Positions 22,052 through 33,162 of a stretch of 64,000 nucleotides of DNA are shown here, piece after piece (the stretch's first letter is position 1; each line of letters begins with the position of its first letter). This stretch comes from Mesorhabditis belari (taxonomy: Eukaryota > Nematoda > Chromadorea > Rhabditida > Rhabditidae). Location: positions 1,982,001-2,046,000 of the forward strand of contig CAUEEP010000735.1 in the NCBI GenBank assembly GCA_958450365.1. The letters run 5' to 3'. The position numbers and the translations under genes are program-made. The notes below the pieces were generated by a model. It was not told where the DNA came from. It was given only the letters and a program-made list of their open reading frames with translations, and made no database searches.

Positions 22052-23981
22052 ATGGCGGATGTTGAAGTTGCCGAGGCGCCCGTTGCCACCAGGGACATCA
22101 ATAAACCGGAGTTATACGGACCTGGTCCAAGCGAGGGGGTCACCTATCCACTCGTCGTTCAGTATTGTGGTGGTAAGTTATTTTTCTACTATTCGGTTAT
22201 ACCCAAAATCTATGGATAACAAACATGTGTCACTTTGAAATGTTTAAATGCGCCAAAATTTAATTATTTATTTTTTAGCGTGCACTTTGCCATTCGAATA
22301 CTGCGAATATGCTGGAATGAAGGACACTTGTCGGTAAATTTATAATTTCACAACTTTTAACTGATGTTTTTAGCGAATGGGCTGAGAAGAACATTCCTGA
22401 GTTAATGCAAGATTTGGATATTGCGGTGAGTGCTAATGTTTCACTAAAAATAGATTTGTAATTTTATAGGCGAAAGACGATCAAGAAGATGAGGACAAGA
22501 AACATCAAAAGAGGGGCGGAAAGGGCAGCAAGCCGGTAAAAGTAAATAATTAAATAAAAATGCTTGGGTTGTTTAAGGGCGGTAGTGACAAGAAGAAAGC
22601 GGCTACTGGCCCTTCGAAAGTCACCCTCCAAAGGGAGCCTCGTCGGGAAAAAGAGCGTCACTGTTATCCGCGGACTTGGTGCTAACGGTTGGTCACTTTA
22701 TTCGATTAATGGTAAAACGGTAAATGGTTTTTAAAATAGAGTGTTTAAATACAGGGTGTTCAATAAAAAAAACGTTTTCAAACCGGAATTCCTCAGAATT
22801 TTGAGTGGCTAGAGGTGGTCGGTGTGGTGTCATAGTGAATCATTTGTGCTCCAAAATTTCTCATATTTTTTCACGAAAACACCATGACTCGATAGAGGTA
22901 TCATGAGATTATGGGTGCCACCATGGTCACCACCATGAGACCATCAATAGGGTGAAATTTTTACCATAAGGATCCGCTACTAAGTGGCTACGAAGTATCC
23001 GCACGTAGTTTTTGGCTTATTGAGATTTTAGCGATAAGGGTTTATTCTTTACAAAAGTACAACCAAAAAATTGCAAGTTTTTTGTATTTCAGAAAATCAT
23101 CATAATTTTCTGAGAAATTGTGTAGTTCTATAGTTATGGCCCCTTTTCACCCAAAAAAGGGCCCTGCACCGCCGCTCGTTGATTTGAAAGTTTGCTCTAA
23201 AATATCTGTGCAAAAAGGCGTGCCAGCCGGATCCACCAAAGTTAAATTTAATTAATTTTATAACACCAATTTTTTGAGTCATAAAACTTTTTGAAAGCAC
23301 TGGAAGGATGTCATGGAAACTCAATTCTGCCGTTTTTTGAGTGGCCTAAAAGTGAAAGTTTTAAAAGGCTTGTAAAAAAACACTTTTTTCCTTTGTTTTT
23401 TGTTTGGACCCATTTTGAAAGTTTTAGAAAACATTTCAGACAATTATTAAACAATTTAGCAGGGGGCCAGGCTAATACACAAAAATTTTTCTCTAATGAA
23501 CCTCAAACTTGAGTGCGGCGCTGAGCCCTTTTTTGGGTGACACAAAAGGGTCATAACTATAGAACTACACAATTCCTCATAAAATTATAATGATTTTCTG
23601 AAACTACCGAAAATTTTCAACTTTTTGGTTATACTTTTGTAAAGAATAAATCATTATAGCATTCTCAATAAGCCAAAAACTACGCGCGGATACTTAGTTG
23701 CCACACCGTAGTTGAATAAAGGCGACTAAATCTTAATACTTATATTTAAAATTTAGGCATCGATCTGAAACAAGCATCAAAACAATTCGCCTCGAAATTT
23801 GCTTGTGGAAGCTCTGTAACGGCCGCCGACGAAATCGTTATTCAAGGAGATGTTAAGGATAATTTAATCGACTTGATACCCGAAAAATGGCCGCAGGTAT
23901 GTGTTTAATGAAAATTGAAATATGAATCCATTTTAGATTGAAGCTAATTTAATCCAAGATCTTGGAGAGAAAAGACGATAA
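22052..23981 (+). CDS. DENR: Density-regulated protein DENR, 1-nt frameshift
   Basis: DENR pairs with MCTS1 to recycle 40S subunits and promote reinitiation. Exons: 22052-22172, 22279-22333, 22374-22425, 22470-22535, 22578-22687, 23757-23896, 23937-23981. The N-terminal Cys-rich motif is present ([20 protein letters not shown]), then an acidic/lysine linker, then the SUI1 domain ([43 protein letters not shown]). About 195 aa expected, as in the family. Exon 5 is 110 nt where phase demands 109: the conserved KVTLQREPR and [11 protein letters not shown] lie in different frames because of one extra base near 22644 (CCTCGTCGGGAAA). Read literally, the protein stops at TAA just before the exon end. 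Sequencing error, allele-specific mutation or +1 frameshifting are possible; error is likeliest. Confidence 0.9.
22755..22984. other. DENR intron 5, left part
   Basis: Starts with ACAGGGTGTTCAATAAAA, a Tc1/mariner-type terminal motif similar to the TIRs of the 40.7-kb element. No matching right end was found here. A small inverted motif (CCACCATGGTCACCACCATG) lies near 22920. Confidence 0.4.
22985..23710. mobile_element. Foldback/MITE in DENR intron 5
   Basis: Long inverted arms. The left contains GTAGTTTTTGGCTTATTGAG (about 23010) and TAGTTCTATAGTTATG (about 23120). The right contains their complements at about 23530-23690. The centre has short open frames with no domain. Inserted in the largest DENR intron. 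Confidence 0.8.
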
Positions 23982-24235
23982 ATTCGCTTGATGGTAATTC
24001 CTTGTTGTTGGTGGTGGTCAAGTTTGTGATTCAAATTAGAAAATTCTCTTTAATGGTGTTTTATCTTTTCAATTTCTATCGGTGTTGTTTTACTTTATGA
24101 ATAAACAAGTAGATAAATAAATTTCACAAAATAAAAAAATTTAGTACCCATAATAGAAGAAGTTCGAATCGCTGTGAATTGTGAAAAAAGACCAAAGAAA
24201 AGTATTGCAAAGGTGGAAATGGCAATTAGAAGGAC

Positions 24236-27200
24236 TCAAACTTGTTTAATCGTTTCTAATGTCCAATCAACAATTTCCTTAAGTGACTCTTGAGCAAGAT
24301 AAAGTTCATTGTGAAAATTGAGCATTGCATGAAATCCCTTTTCATAATGAATCCATTTGGAAGAGATACCCGCAGCGACTAGACGTTGATGATAGAGAAC
24401 TCCTGAATAAAATAACTTTTACATGAATCGGTCAAGTTTGCTTCATAAAATCAAGAATGTATTTGATGGAGCTTTGAAGATGAGGCAAGAACGTACTTTT
24501 CAGCTAGATATTTGCAGTTTGCAACTTGCAGCTAGATAAAGTTTGCGATTTGCAGCATGGCTAGGGATTTTACGGGCTAGCGATCAAAGGATTTTTTTGT
24601 GGGCTTTTTGTGGAACTCACCTTCATCTCGAAGGATATCGAATTGGCATGTGACGATGAGAGTTGTCGGGAGATTGGTGAGATTTCGTTGCACCAATGGA
24701 GCGAACGATGGATCCAACAAGTGTTCTTCCATCAGAAGCTGAAAATTGTTGCAAGTTTTGAAATTTTTTAATGAATTCAAATCAGAAACCAAGAGCACAA
24801 TAGTTTTTTTTTGAGATTAGCTAATGTAATCAAATCGCAGACTCACCATCGCTTCTCTATTAGCTTTCATTGGCATTTTCTTCTTGATCTTGTGATCGAG
24901 TTGTTTGGGAAGTGATGAGAAATCAAAAATATCGGAAGTCTCGCGTTGAACTCGATCAGAGAGATGACCATTTGTGATAGCCGAATGGGCTAACTCGGGG
25001 TTCTTCGATACGTCAATTCCAGCATACCACATGTAGTAATAAGCAAGGGAAGTTGGATCTGAATTGGAGCTGAATTGGAACTGAATTGGAGCTGAATTGG
25101 AGCTGAATTGGAGCTGAATCTTATCGAATTTTAGCTTCTAAGTTTAATAGACTAAACAAGTTTACTGTTAGATACTAAGAAAATAGGTTTTTTGTTGATG
25201 AGCTTTGTTAATGCTTTGTTGATGAGCTTTGTTATTGATGAACTTTGTTGTTGAGCTGCTTTTCCAGCTTACCAACAAGAGCATATCCATTGAGATCGCG
25301 GTGAAAGTGAAGAAATGATTGAGTTTGAAGATTGTGAAATTGAAGGAGAGGGTAGAGGAGAACCTGGACAAATAAGCTAATAAATCGAAGCTAATAAGTT
25401 TTTTCTTGAACCTGTCCAGCTAAACGATACTCAGGCTTGGCGCGAAGGCGTTGTGCCGTGGCGGCTATCAGATTTCCTCCAGCTGAATCGCCCATTATCA
25501 CGATTTTGTCCGGGTCCACCTAGAAATAAAAATCGTTATTTGGATAGCAGTTTTAAGGTCGGTAAAACAAGAACAATAAAAAGTTACCCCATAATCTCTT
25601 GAATTGTCGATGAAATCGATCAAAGCTCGTTCAACATCTTCCAAGCCGCCTGGATAGATTGTTTCTGGAGCTAAGCGATAGTTGACAGAGATCACTACGG
25701 AGCCAAGCCTGAAAAAGTTTCAGTTTCAGTTTCTCAGGTGTTTGACGTGTAAATAGTAAGCTGGAGGATCGGTAATAGTCTAGAGCGGAAGCGCCTAGAG
25801 CGGAAGCGCCTAGAGCGGAAGCGCCTAGAGCGGAAGCGCCTAGAGCGGAAGCGCCTAGAGCGGAAGCGCCTAGAGCGGAAGCGCCTAGAGCGGAAGCGCC
25901 TAGAGCGGAGGCGCCTAGAGCGGAGGCGCCTAGAGCGGAGGCGCCTAGAGCGGAGGCGCCTAGAGCGGAGGCGCCTAGAGCGGAGGCGCCTAGAGCGGAG
26001 GCGCCTAGAGCGGAGGCGCCTAGAGCGGAGGCGATTTTTTTTCTAAAATCTTTAAAACCACTTTTTCTGGCATAATTTTATGTGTAGATTCCAAAAAACA
26101 CAAATAAAGCTTGGGAAAATGTGTTTTAAACCAAGTTTCAGGGCTCCAACGTGTGCGCTTCTATAGTGTACTTCACTATATGAAGCCCCGGCTTCTAGTG
26201 TACTTCACTTCTAGTCTATCGACTATTGGGGCAATTTTCAAGGTCAAAACTAAAGCCAAAATAATTTTTAGCCACGAAATACTCATTTTATAACTAAAAT
26301 TAACTTGTAGAGGCAAAAGAAATTGAAAAAAAGATGGTTTTTGAGTTTTTGACTTATGTGAGGGACTATATATCGTATTTTCTCTAATAATAGTGAGCGT
26401 TGCCTAAATTCCTCGAAATCTCGAGAACCGTTTATCAGAACCTATTGATGTGGGGTCGGAAAATGTAGCTGATGATGAGATCTAGTGAAGGATTAGAGTG
26501 TTGAGCTTCTGGGAAAGCTTTGGAAGCCGTAAAATAGTCATCCACTCGGCCCGGTGCACTACTATTAGAGAGAATACGGTAGATTTGGAATGAGCATAAA
26601 GTTCTGCGTCGAATGGTATAGGTTGCATAGCATTTGACCGGCTCAACCTTCCCTTGTCCATTAAATCAGGATATCAGAACCTTCCCTTGTCCATTAAATA
26701 TCTTCGCCATCTACCGGATTTGGTTTCTTATCTGTCTAAATCTGGCTCGTTATCTCTCTAGATTTGGTTCCTTATCTCTCTAAATTTGGTTTCTTATTGC
26801 TACAAATCTGGCCCCTCATCTCTCTAAACTTGATTCCTTTTCTCTCGTAATTTGGTTTCTTATCTGTCTAAATCTGGTTCGTTATCTCTCTAGATTTGGT
26901 TCCTTATCGGCTCAACTTTCCCTTGTCCATTAAATCAGGATATCAGAGCTTTCCCTTGTCCATTAAATATCTTCGCCATCTACCGGATTCTCTCCAATAG
27001 TAGCGCACCTTGAGCCTTGCCTAAATCCCTTGAAATCTCGAGAACTACTTATCAGAACCTATCGATGTTGGGTCGGAAAATGTAGCTGACGATGAGATCT
27101 AGTGAAGGATTAGAGTGTTAAGCTTCTGGGAAAGCTTTGAAGCCGTAAAATAGTCATCAGCTCGGCCCAGTGCACTACTATTACGGTAGTCAAAATTTAA

Positions 27201-30200
27201 AATGTTTATTTTGCTTTAATTTGTTCAGAAACGTAATCAATAGGTTAAATTATGCTAAAAGAAGTGTTTTTGACTTCAAAGAAATCTTTTGGTAGTAATT
27301 TTTGAGCTGAAAGGAGCTCGTTTACGTTTGCTAGAAGGAGCTGGTACTCTATATCTCAACGGGTAACTAAACCGGGTAAAACAGCTAAAGAAAACTTTAA
27401 AATCTGGAGCAATTTGCAAAAGTAATCAAAGATTTAACCCTTTTCAACTCACATTTTCGCCATTCTTCTCATCAAACCCTCGTAAATCGCTGTATTTCCA
27501 AGCACAAAGCCTCCGCCGTGCACAAAGAAAACCGCGCCATCAGTGGTGCGATTGAATTTTGGAATGTAAGTGCGAACCTGGAGTTTGGGGTTTTTAGAAA
27601 GCTTGGAGTCTTTAGAAAATTGCTTTGATTCACCTCAATGTTATCGAAAAATTCGGTGGCTAATTTAAGATCTGGATGAGAATCGAAAAGGATTCGTGGA
27701 TCGATTGTCCTGGCAAGAGAATTTAATACCAGACGTGTCCATGTAAGTCGACAAGCCGCATTTGGACACTAAACTTTCGTTGACGTTAAGTTTAACTGTA
27801 CTGTTAACCCATATTCACAATTTAAAGACAATTTCAGAGATTATTGGCACTTATTCGAAGGAAGCAGCTTTAAGAATAGGTCATCAAAATAGGAAGCTTA
27901 TTGGAACCGTATTGGAAGCGTATTGGAACCGTATTAGATCAAAATAGGAACCGTATTGGAAGCGTATTGGTAGCGTATTGGAAGCGTATTGGAACCGTAT
28001 TGGAAGCGTATTAGATCAAAATAGGAACCGTATTGGAGCCGTATTGGAACCGTATTGGAAGCGTATTGGAACCGTATTGGAACCGTATTAGATCAAAATA
28101 GGAACCGTATTGGAAGCGTATTGGAACCGTATTGGAAGCGTATTGGAAGCGTATTGGAAACGTATTGGAACCGTATTGGAACCGTATTAGATCAAAATAG
28201 GAACCGTATTGGAGCCGTATTGGAACCGTATTGGAAGCGTATTGGAAGCGTATTGGAACCGTATTGGAACCGTATTGGAAGCGTATTGGAAGCGTATTGG
28301 AACCGTATTGGAACCGTATTGGAACCGTATTAGATCAAACTAGGAACCGTATTGGAAGCGTATTAGATCAAAATAGGAACCGTATTGGAACCGTATTGGA
28401 AACGTATTGAAACCATATTGGAACCGTATTAGATCAAAATAGGAACCGTATTGGTAGCGTATTGGAAGCGTATTGGAACCGTATTGGAGCCGTATTGGAA
28501 CCGTATTGGAAGCGTATTGGAACCGTATTGGAACCGTATTAGATCAAAATAGGAACCGTATTGGGAATTACAAGGGAATGGTTTAAAGTTAATGTGACTG
28601 TTTGGGATGAATCATACCTCATTCGATAGAGCTCATGATGAATATTGATGAATATTGATGATTAATGAATGTTCAATGAATAATTAGCTACCAAAAGAAG
28701 AAGATTAGCTACTAAAAGAAACTCTACAACAAGAAATAGAGACGACAAGGATCAAAAATGACCTTTTTTAGACCCTCCTTGATCGGCTGAAACTTTTTAC
28801 TGAATAAACATTTTTAAATAATCTTTCTCGCATGTAATAGAACTTGAATAAAACTAAAAAATAAACTTTTATTAATGATAGAAAATTTAGATCTTTCTAT
28901 AAAAAAGATCTGACTAAAATCATGCTCAAAATTTTTTTGGCTTTAGCTTTCAATAGCTTTAAAATATAAAAGTTTAGAAAGACTTTAGGAATCAAATTTC
29001 ACTATTTTTTAGTTTCATTCAAGCTCTATTAAATGCAAAAAAGACTATTAAAGAATATTGCTTCAGTAAAAAGTTTCAGCCCGGTCAAGGAGGATCAAAA
29101 GCATCATTTTTGCTCCTTGTCGACTCTATTTCTTGTTGTCAAGTTATTCATCATGAGATTCAATATTTATCAATCATCAATATTTCCCAATATTTATCAT
29201 GAGCTCTATCGAATGAGGTATTCATCCCAAACGGTCACCGCTACTTCTGACCGAATGGTTGTCAGTGTCTGGGTTCTAGTCTGGGTTCTAGACTGGGTTC
29301 TAGTCTGGTTCTAGTCTGGCTTCTAGTCTGGTTCTAGTCTGGGTTCTAGTCTGGGTTCTAGTCTGGTTCTAGTCTGGTTCTAGTCTGGGTTCTAGACTGG
29401 GTTCTAGTCTGGGTTCTAGACTGGGTTCTAGTCTGCTTCTAGTCTGGTTCTAGTCTGGGTTCTAGTCTGGGTTCTAGACTGGGTTCTAGTCTGGTTCTAG
29501 TCTAGGTTCTAGACTGGGTTCTAGACTGGGTTCTAGTCTTGGTTCTAGTCTGGGTTCTAGTCTGGGTTCTAGTCTGGCTACAGATCCTAGAACCTAGAGT
29601 TCGCTGACTACAATAATACAAATTATAGAATAAACATGGAATGAGGTATAATATTTATTATATAAAGAAAGCTAAAAAGCTTAACAATTGCTGTTTTCTT
29701 TTGAGAATTAGATTCTTAAAAGAACGAGTAACGGTGAAACTTAAAGAAAAAAGTGAGAATGTTTAGAGTGGGCTGCTTTTTATAGGTCTATAGGTCTATA
29801 GGTCTATAGGTCCATAGGTTTATAGATTTTTATATGTCGGAACATTTTCAGACAGACCACGGTACGTTTAGTGTTTTTTAGTACCGTAAACGATCTGTTA
29901 AAACGAGATACGGTGATTTTCAAAAGAAAAATTGCAATTGTTGAGTTTTATGAAGTCTAATCGTAATAGAGTGACGCTGTTTTCGAAATTTTTCATTGAA
30001 AACTCACCAATTTATCCGCTGGCCAATAGTAAGTGACGCGGAGTGCCGGTTCAATCAAATGCATCGTAAATTTGTCAAGAAATTTTTCAGTGAAATCTTC
30101 GGGTAACGGTTTGTACAAAGTCCACGCGATCAGGCTCACCAGAAATGCTGGAAACATGCGTTTTAAATTGAAATTATTGAATTTACTACTAAATTTACTA

Positions 30201-31877
30201 ATAAATTGCTTCTTAAAGCCTCAGGCGCTGAGCCAAGCGCTGAGCCAGGCGCTGAGCCAGGCGCTGAGCCAGGCGCTGAGCCAGGCGCTGAGCCAGGCGC
30301 TGAGCCAGGCGCTGAGCCAGGCGCTGAGCCAGGCGCTGAGCCAGGCGCTGAGCCAGGGCTGAGCCAGGCGCTGAGCCAGGCGCTGAGCCAGGCGCTGAGC
30401 CAGGCGCTGAGCCAGGCGCTGAGCCAGGCGCTGAGCCAGGCGCTGAGCCAAGCGCTGAGCCAGGCGCTGAGCCAGGCGCTGAGCCAGGCGCTGAGCCAAG
30501 CGCTGAGCCAAGCGCTGAGCCAAGCGCTGAGCCAAGCGCTGAGCCAAGCGCTGAGCGCTGAATGTTTATGTGCTTTTTGTAAATAATAGAAATTAGACCC
30601 TGCGCCAAAATTACGGCTCCACCTTTTCAGCAAATCGCATGCCAAACGCTGCAATCAATTCAAGAACCCTAAGTGTTATATAGAGAATTGAAGTCTTTAT
30701 TCTTGTCTACATTTCTGTACAAAAAGTTCTTTGATTAGAGTTTTGTAGCCGATTTTTCAGAAGATCGAATGTCTCCGATCAGTCTCCGACGTGATTCCAT
30801 TTTTAGCTGTTTTCTAACTCAAAAACTTGTATGTAGGAAGAATTTTTCTTTAGTAAAAGCTTTAGTAAATATTTCCAACAAATTTACAGCTTTAGGACAG
30901 CGCGTACGGAGATAAAAACTGAGAATTGAACACCTCCAAAAGCCAAATTTCGCCAGAATCACCGAACATTCAAAGAGGGCTACCTTTAACTTAAGTTCTA
31001 GTTAGGTTAACATTGTCAAAACACTTTGGTGTTATCATCGTTTTTTATACCATTCAAAATGCAATCTTTTCATGTATTAAACAACCAGGAAATTCTTCTT
31101 AGAATCTTCTTTTTTAGTTAGAAAACAGCTAAAAATAAAAGCAGATCGGAGACTGATCGGATTGGGTTCATTTGATGGTCTGAAAAATTGGCTACAAAAC
31201 TCTAATCAAAGAACTTTTTGTACAGAAATGTAGGCAAGAATCCAGGCTTCAATTCTCTATATAACACTTTGAGTTTGAATTGATTGCAGCGTTTGGCATA
31301 CGATTTGCTGAAAAGGTGTAGTCATAATTTTGACGCACGGTCTAATTTCTATTATTTACAAAAAGCACATAAACATTCAGCGCCTGGCTCAGCGCCTGGC
31401 TCAGCGCCTGGCTCAGCGCCTGGCTCAGCGCCTGGCTCAGCGCCTGGCTCAGCGCCTGGCTCAGCGCCTGGCTCAGCGCCTGGCTCAGCGCCTGGCTCAG
31501 CGCCTGGCTCAGCGCCTGAGGCTTTAAGAATCAATTTATTAGTAAAATCAACTTTTCATGTATTAAACAACCGGAAAATTCTTAGGAAACAGCTAAAAAT
31601 GAAAGCAGATCGAAGACTGATCGGATTGGGTTTATTTGATGGTCTGAAAAATCGCTTGCAAAACTCTAATCAAAGAACTTTTTGTACAGAAATGTAGGCA
31701 AGAATCCAGACTTCAATTCTCTATATAACACTTAGGGTTTTTGAATTGATTGCAGCGTTTGGCATGCGATTTGCTGAACAGGTGTAGCCGTAATGGCGCA
31801 CGTATGTAAATTTTTCCTTTGTAAATTTGCTTACCTGTAAGAATGAATCCTTTTCTTCTGCCATGTGTGTCTTTCAT
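24236..31877 (-). CDS. AADAC-like ER esterase (HSL family)
   Basis: A membrane-anchored carboxylesterase/deacetylase of the hormone-sensitive-lipase family, expected in the ER with a lumenal active site, hydrolysing acyl esters or arylacetamides. Minus-strand coding exons: 31877-31835, 30147-30008, 27768-27634, 27577-27453, 25708-25588, 25519-25412, 25363-25273, 25058-24847, 24738-24621, 24402-24236; total 419 aa, all phases consistent. The start (MKDTHGRRK) precedes a signal anchor, [17 protein letters not shown], split by intron 1. The oxyanion motif HGGG is at 126-129, the nucleophile in GDSAGGN (Ser200), then NYRLAPE, Asp359 in [11 protein letters not shown] and His389 in GFHAML, so the triad is complete. 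Introns 1, 2 and 4 are swollen by satellites, a palindrome and MITEs. Probable leader acceptor at 31989. The substrate cannot be told from sequence. Confidence 0.93.
25061..25120. repeat. GAATTGGAGCT short array
   Basis: Five copies of an 11-bp unit directly upstream (in transcription terms) of the acceptor of the 25058-24847 exon. Confidence 0.85.
25781..26033. repeat. Minisatellite, 15-bp unit x17, two blocks
   Basis: Seventeen near-perfect copies of TAGAGCGGARGCGCC. The first eight read GGAAGCG and the last nine GGAGGCG, so one base switches once and stays switched. GC-rich against an AT-rich background; inside an esterase intron. Confidence 0.97.
26372..26582. mobile_element. MITE family 1, copy 3
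   Basis: Begins ATCGTATTTTCTCTAATAAT, ends CTATTAGAGAGAATACGGTA and carries the full core in the forward sense. Lies in an esterase intron. Confidence 0.9.
26705..26910. repeat. Short TTCCTTATCTCTCTAAAT array
   Basis: About nine degenerate copies of the ~22-bp unit also found at 5231-5713. A copy of CTTTCCCTTGTCCATTAAAT flanks it on each side (26650-26700 and 26925-26970). Confidence 0.8.
26981..27190. mobile_element. MITE family 1, copy 4
   Basis: Begins TACCGGATTCTCTCCAATAG and ends GCACTACTATTACGGTAG. The right terminus has lost the AGAGAAAATA segment. Confidence 0.85.
27890..28565. repeat. Minisatellite CCGTATTGGAA (plus orientation)
   Basis: About 60 units of CCGTATTGGAA/GCGTATTGGAA. 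A longer unit, CCGTATTAGATCAAAATAGG, is interspersed about every 70-140 bp, giving a higher-order repeat. The same family appears in opposite orientation at 48905-49475 and 56850-57065. In an esterase intron. Confidence 0.95.
28566..29265. other. Esterase intron 2, unique part
   Basis: AT-rich. A diffuse inverted arrangement exists: GATTCATCATGAGC-like motifs and GGATGAATACCTCATTCGAT near 28610-28640 are matched by complements near 29150-29230, suggesting an old foldback of about 630 bp. Confidence 0.4.
29266..29578. repeat. Minisatellite CTGGGTTCTAGT
   Basis: About 27 copies of an 11-12-bp unit, CTGGGTTCTAGT / CTGGTTCTAGT. Confidence 0.93.
29781..29828. repeat. TATAGGTC octamer array
   Basis: Six copies of an 8-bp unit. 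Confidence 0.9.
30226..30559. repeat. Minisatellite GCGCTGAGCCAG, 12-bp, ~27 copies
   Basis: Near-perfect array. Because 12 is a multiple of three, all six frames stay open and give false proteins. GC-rich compared with its flanks. Confidence 0.97.
31379..31519. repeat. Minisatellite CGCCTGGCTCAG, inverted partner
   Basis: Twelve copies of the reverse complement of the 30226-30559 unit, in the opposite arm of the palindrome. Array lengths differ (about 27 against 12 copies). Confidence 0.97.
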
Positions 31878-31988
31878 TTGAAATTTGATACGTCTCGGTG
31901 ATGATTTACGAAGAGTGAAATGAGCTGAATACTTTTTTGAAGCGCTTATTTTGCCGATAAGCCACCAACCGGTCAACGCCTTTGTCTG

Positions 31989-31997
31989 CTGAGAAAA
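31989..31997 (-). promoter_or_regulatory. Probable leader acceptor of esterase gene
   Basis: TTTTCTCAG on the minus strand, 112 bases before the ATG. The frame upstream of the ATG is open but lacks another ATG. It could be a trans-splice acceptor or the end of a 5' UTR intron. Confidence 0.4.
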
Positions 31998-32511
31998 ATG
32001 CGATTAGAAAGTCCGAAGTTCGGTAGTTTTTTCAGCAATAACACAGCTGTTTTGCGATTTCTGAAAGCACGAATTAAAAAACGTATAGAAATTGTTGAGA
32101 AAAATAAGAAAACAAGTGATTTTTAGCTTTAAGAAGTAACTTGTTCAAACAATACCGCGTTCAATCAATAATTCGAGGCAATTGAGGTGTTCCTTGTTGT
32201 TAAAAGGTGTTAAAAGTGTTCCTTTTTTCCTCAAAAATCGATCAGCACACAGAAAAAGGCTAGACATTTGTCAGAACTAGAAAAATGTTCTTTCAGAGTC
32301 ACTCAAACACTAATGAGCACAAGGGTTGAAGGGTTTTGTAAATGCGATCTACTTAACAACTTGCTCGTTTAAGTATACTTTATGCTACTTTTGTGTACTT
32401 TATTTACTGTACTTTATGCTACTTTTAACTTTTTATTTCACAGTAATCCCTCAGAAATTGCAGAAAAAGAAGAAATTTACAAATAAATCAGCTGAAATAT
32501 CTAACAACATT

Positions 32512-33063
32512 ACCGTATTTTCTCTAATAGTAGCGCACCCAGAGCCTCGCCTAAATCCCTCGAAATCTCGAGAACCGCTTATCAGATCGCTTATCAGATG
32601 TTGGGTTGGAAAATGTAGCTGACGATGAGATCTAGTGGGGTCTGATCCAGGCCGATCCAGGCCGATCCAGGCCGATCCAGGCCGATCCAGGCCGATCCAG
32701 GCCGATCCAGGCCGATCCAGGCCGATCCAGGCCGATCCAGGCCGATCCAGGCCGATCCAGGCCGATCCAGGCCGATCCAGGCCGATCCAGGCCGATCCAG
32801 GCCGATCCAGGCCGATCCAGGCCGATCCAGGCCGATCCAGGCCGATCCAGGCCGATCCAGGCCGATCCAGGCCAGAGTCAGATTCGAAAACAAGTCCAAG
32901 CCTGGCTTCTGATTGGCTATACTTGAGCTAATCCTGCAGTAAAGCCAGATCAGAATCCTACCCAGCTTCAGGACAATCCTGATCTCTTAGCTGGCTTGTA
33001 ATAAAGCTCATAGTCATCAACTCGGCTCACCGGGGCGCACTACTATTAGAGAAAATACGGTAT
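32512..33063. mobile_element. MITE family 1, copy 5, split by satellite
   Basis: The left half (TACCGTATTTTCTCTAATAG to TGAGATCTAGTG, 32512-32637) and the right terminus (CTACTATTAGAGAAAATACG, ending 33063) are normal. The middle is replaced by 23 copies of a 10-bp repeat plus a ~130-bp flank shared with 33791-33920. Confidence 0.85.
32645..32872. repeat. Minisatellite GATCCAGGCC, 10-bp x23
   Basis: Perfect 10-bp repeat. Frames on both strands stay open (GLDRPGSAWI-type) and are artefacts. Confidence 0.97.
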
Positions 33064-33162
33064 TATTTGCCTTATTATTGGCTTGGCTTGGCTAAAGTCC
33101 CTGCTAGAACCTGTCTCACAGGTCTGGTTGAAATATCTTTGAAATAAAGTCCCTGCTAGATA

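Larger units (their letters stand above)
30195..31548. repeat. 1.35-kb palindrome with satellite in both arms
   Basis: The left arm (about 30195-30700) reads AATTGCTTCTTAAAGCCTCA, then GCGCTGAGCCAG repeats, then GAATGTTTATGTGCTTTTTG and CAATCAATTCAAGAACC. The right arm (about 31240-31548) carries the same blocks in reverse complement and reverse order, ending GCCTGAGGCTTTAAGAATCA. The inner 30700-31240 also has diffuse inverted similarity. A third, partial copy of the arm follows at 31550-31800. All of it lies in intron 1 of the esterase gene. Confidence 0.88.

Noticed and set aside
30033..31697. Long open frames of LSQA, GAEP, APGS and AQRL repeats on both strands
   Set aside because: Created by a 12-bp tandem repeat that leaves all frames open. 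They lie inside an intron of the esterase gene.
31713..31976. Separate gene reading TGWWLIGKISASKKYS
   Set aside because: Its 3' part ([14 protein letters not shown]) is exon 1 of the AADAC-like gene. The upstream residues are more likely open 5' UTR, since no earlier ATG exists.
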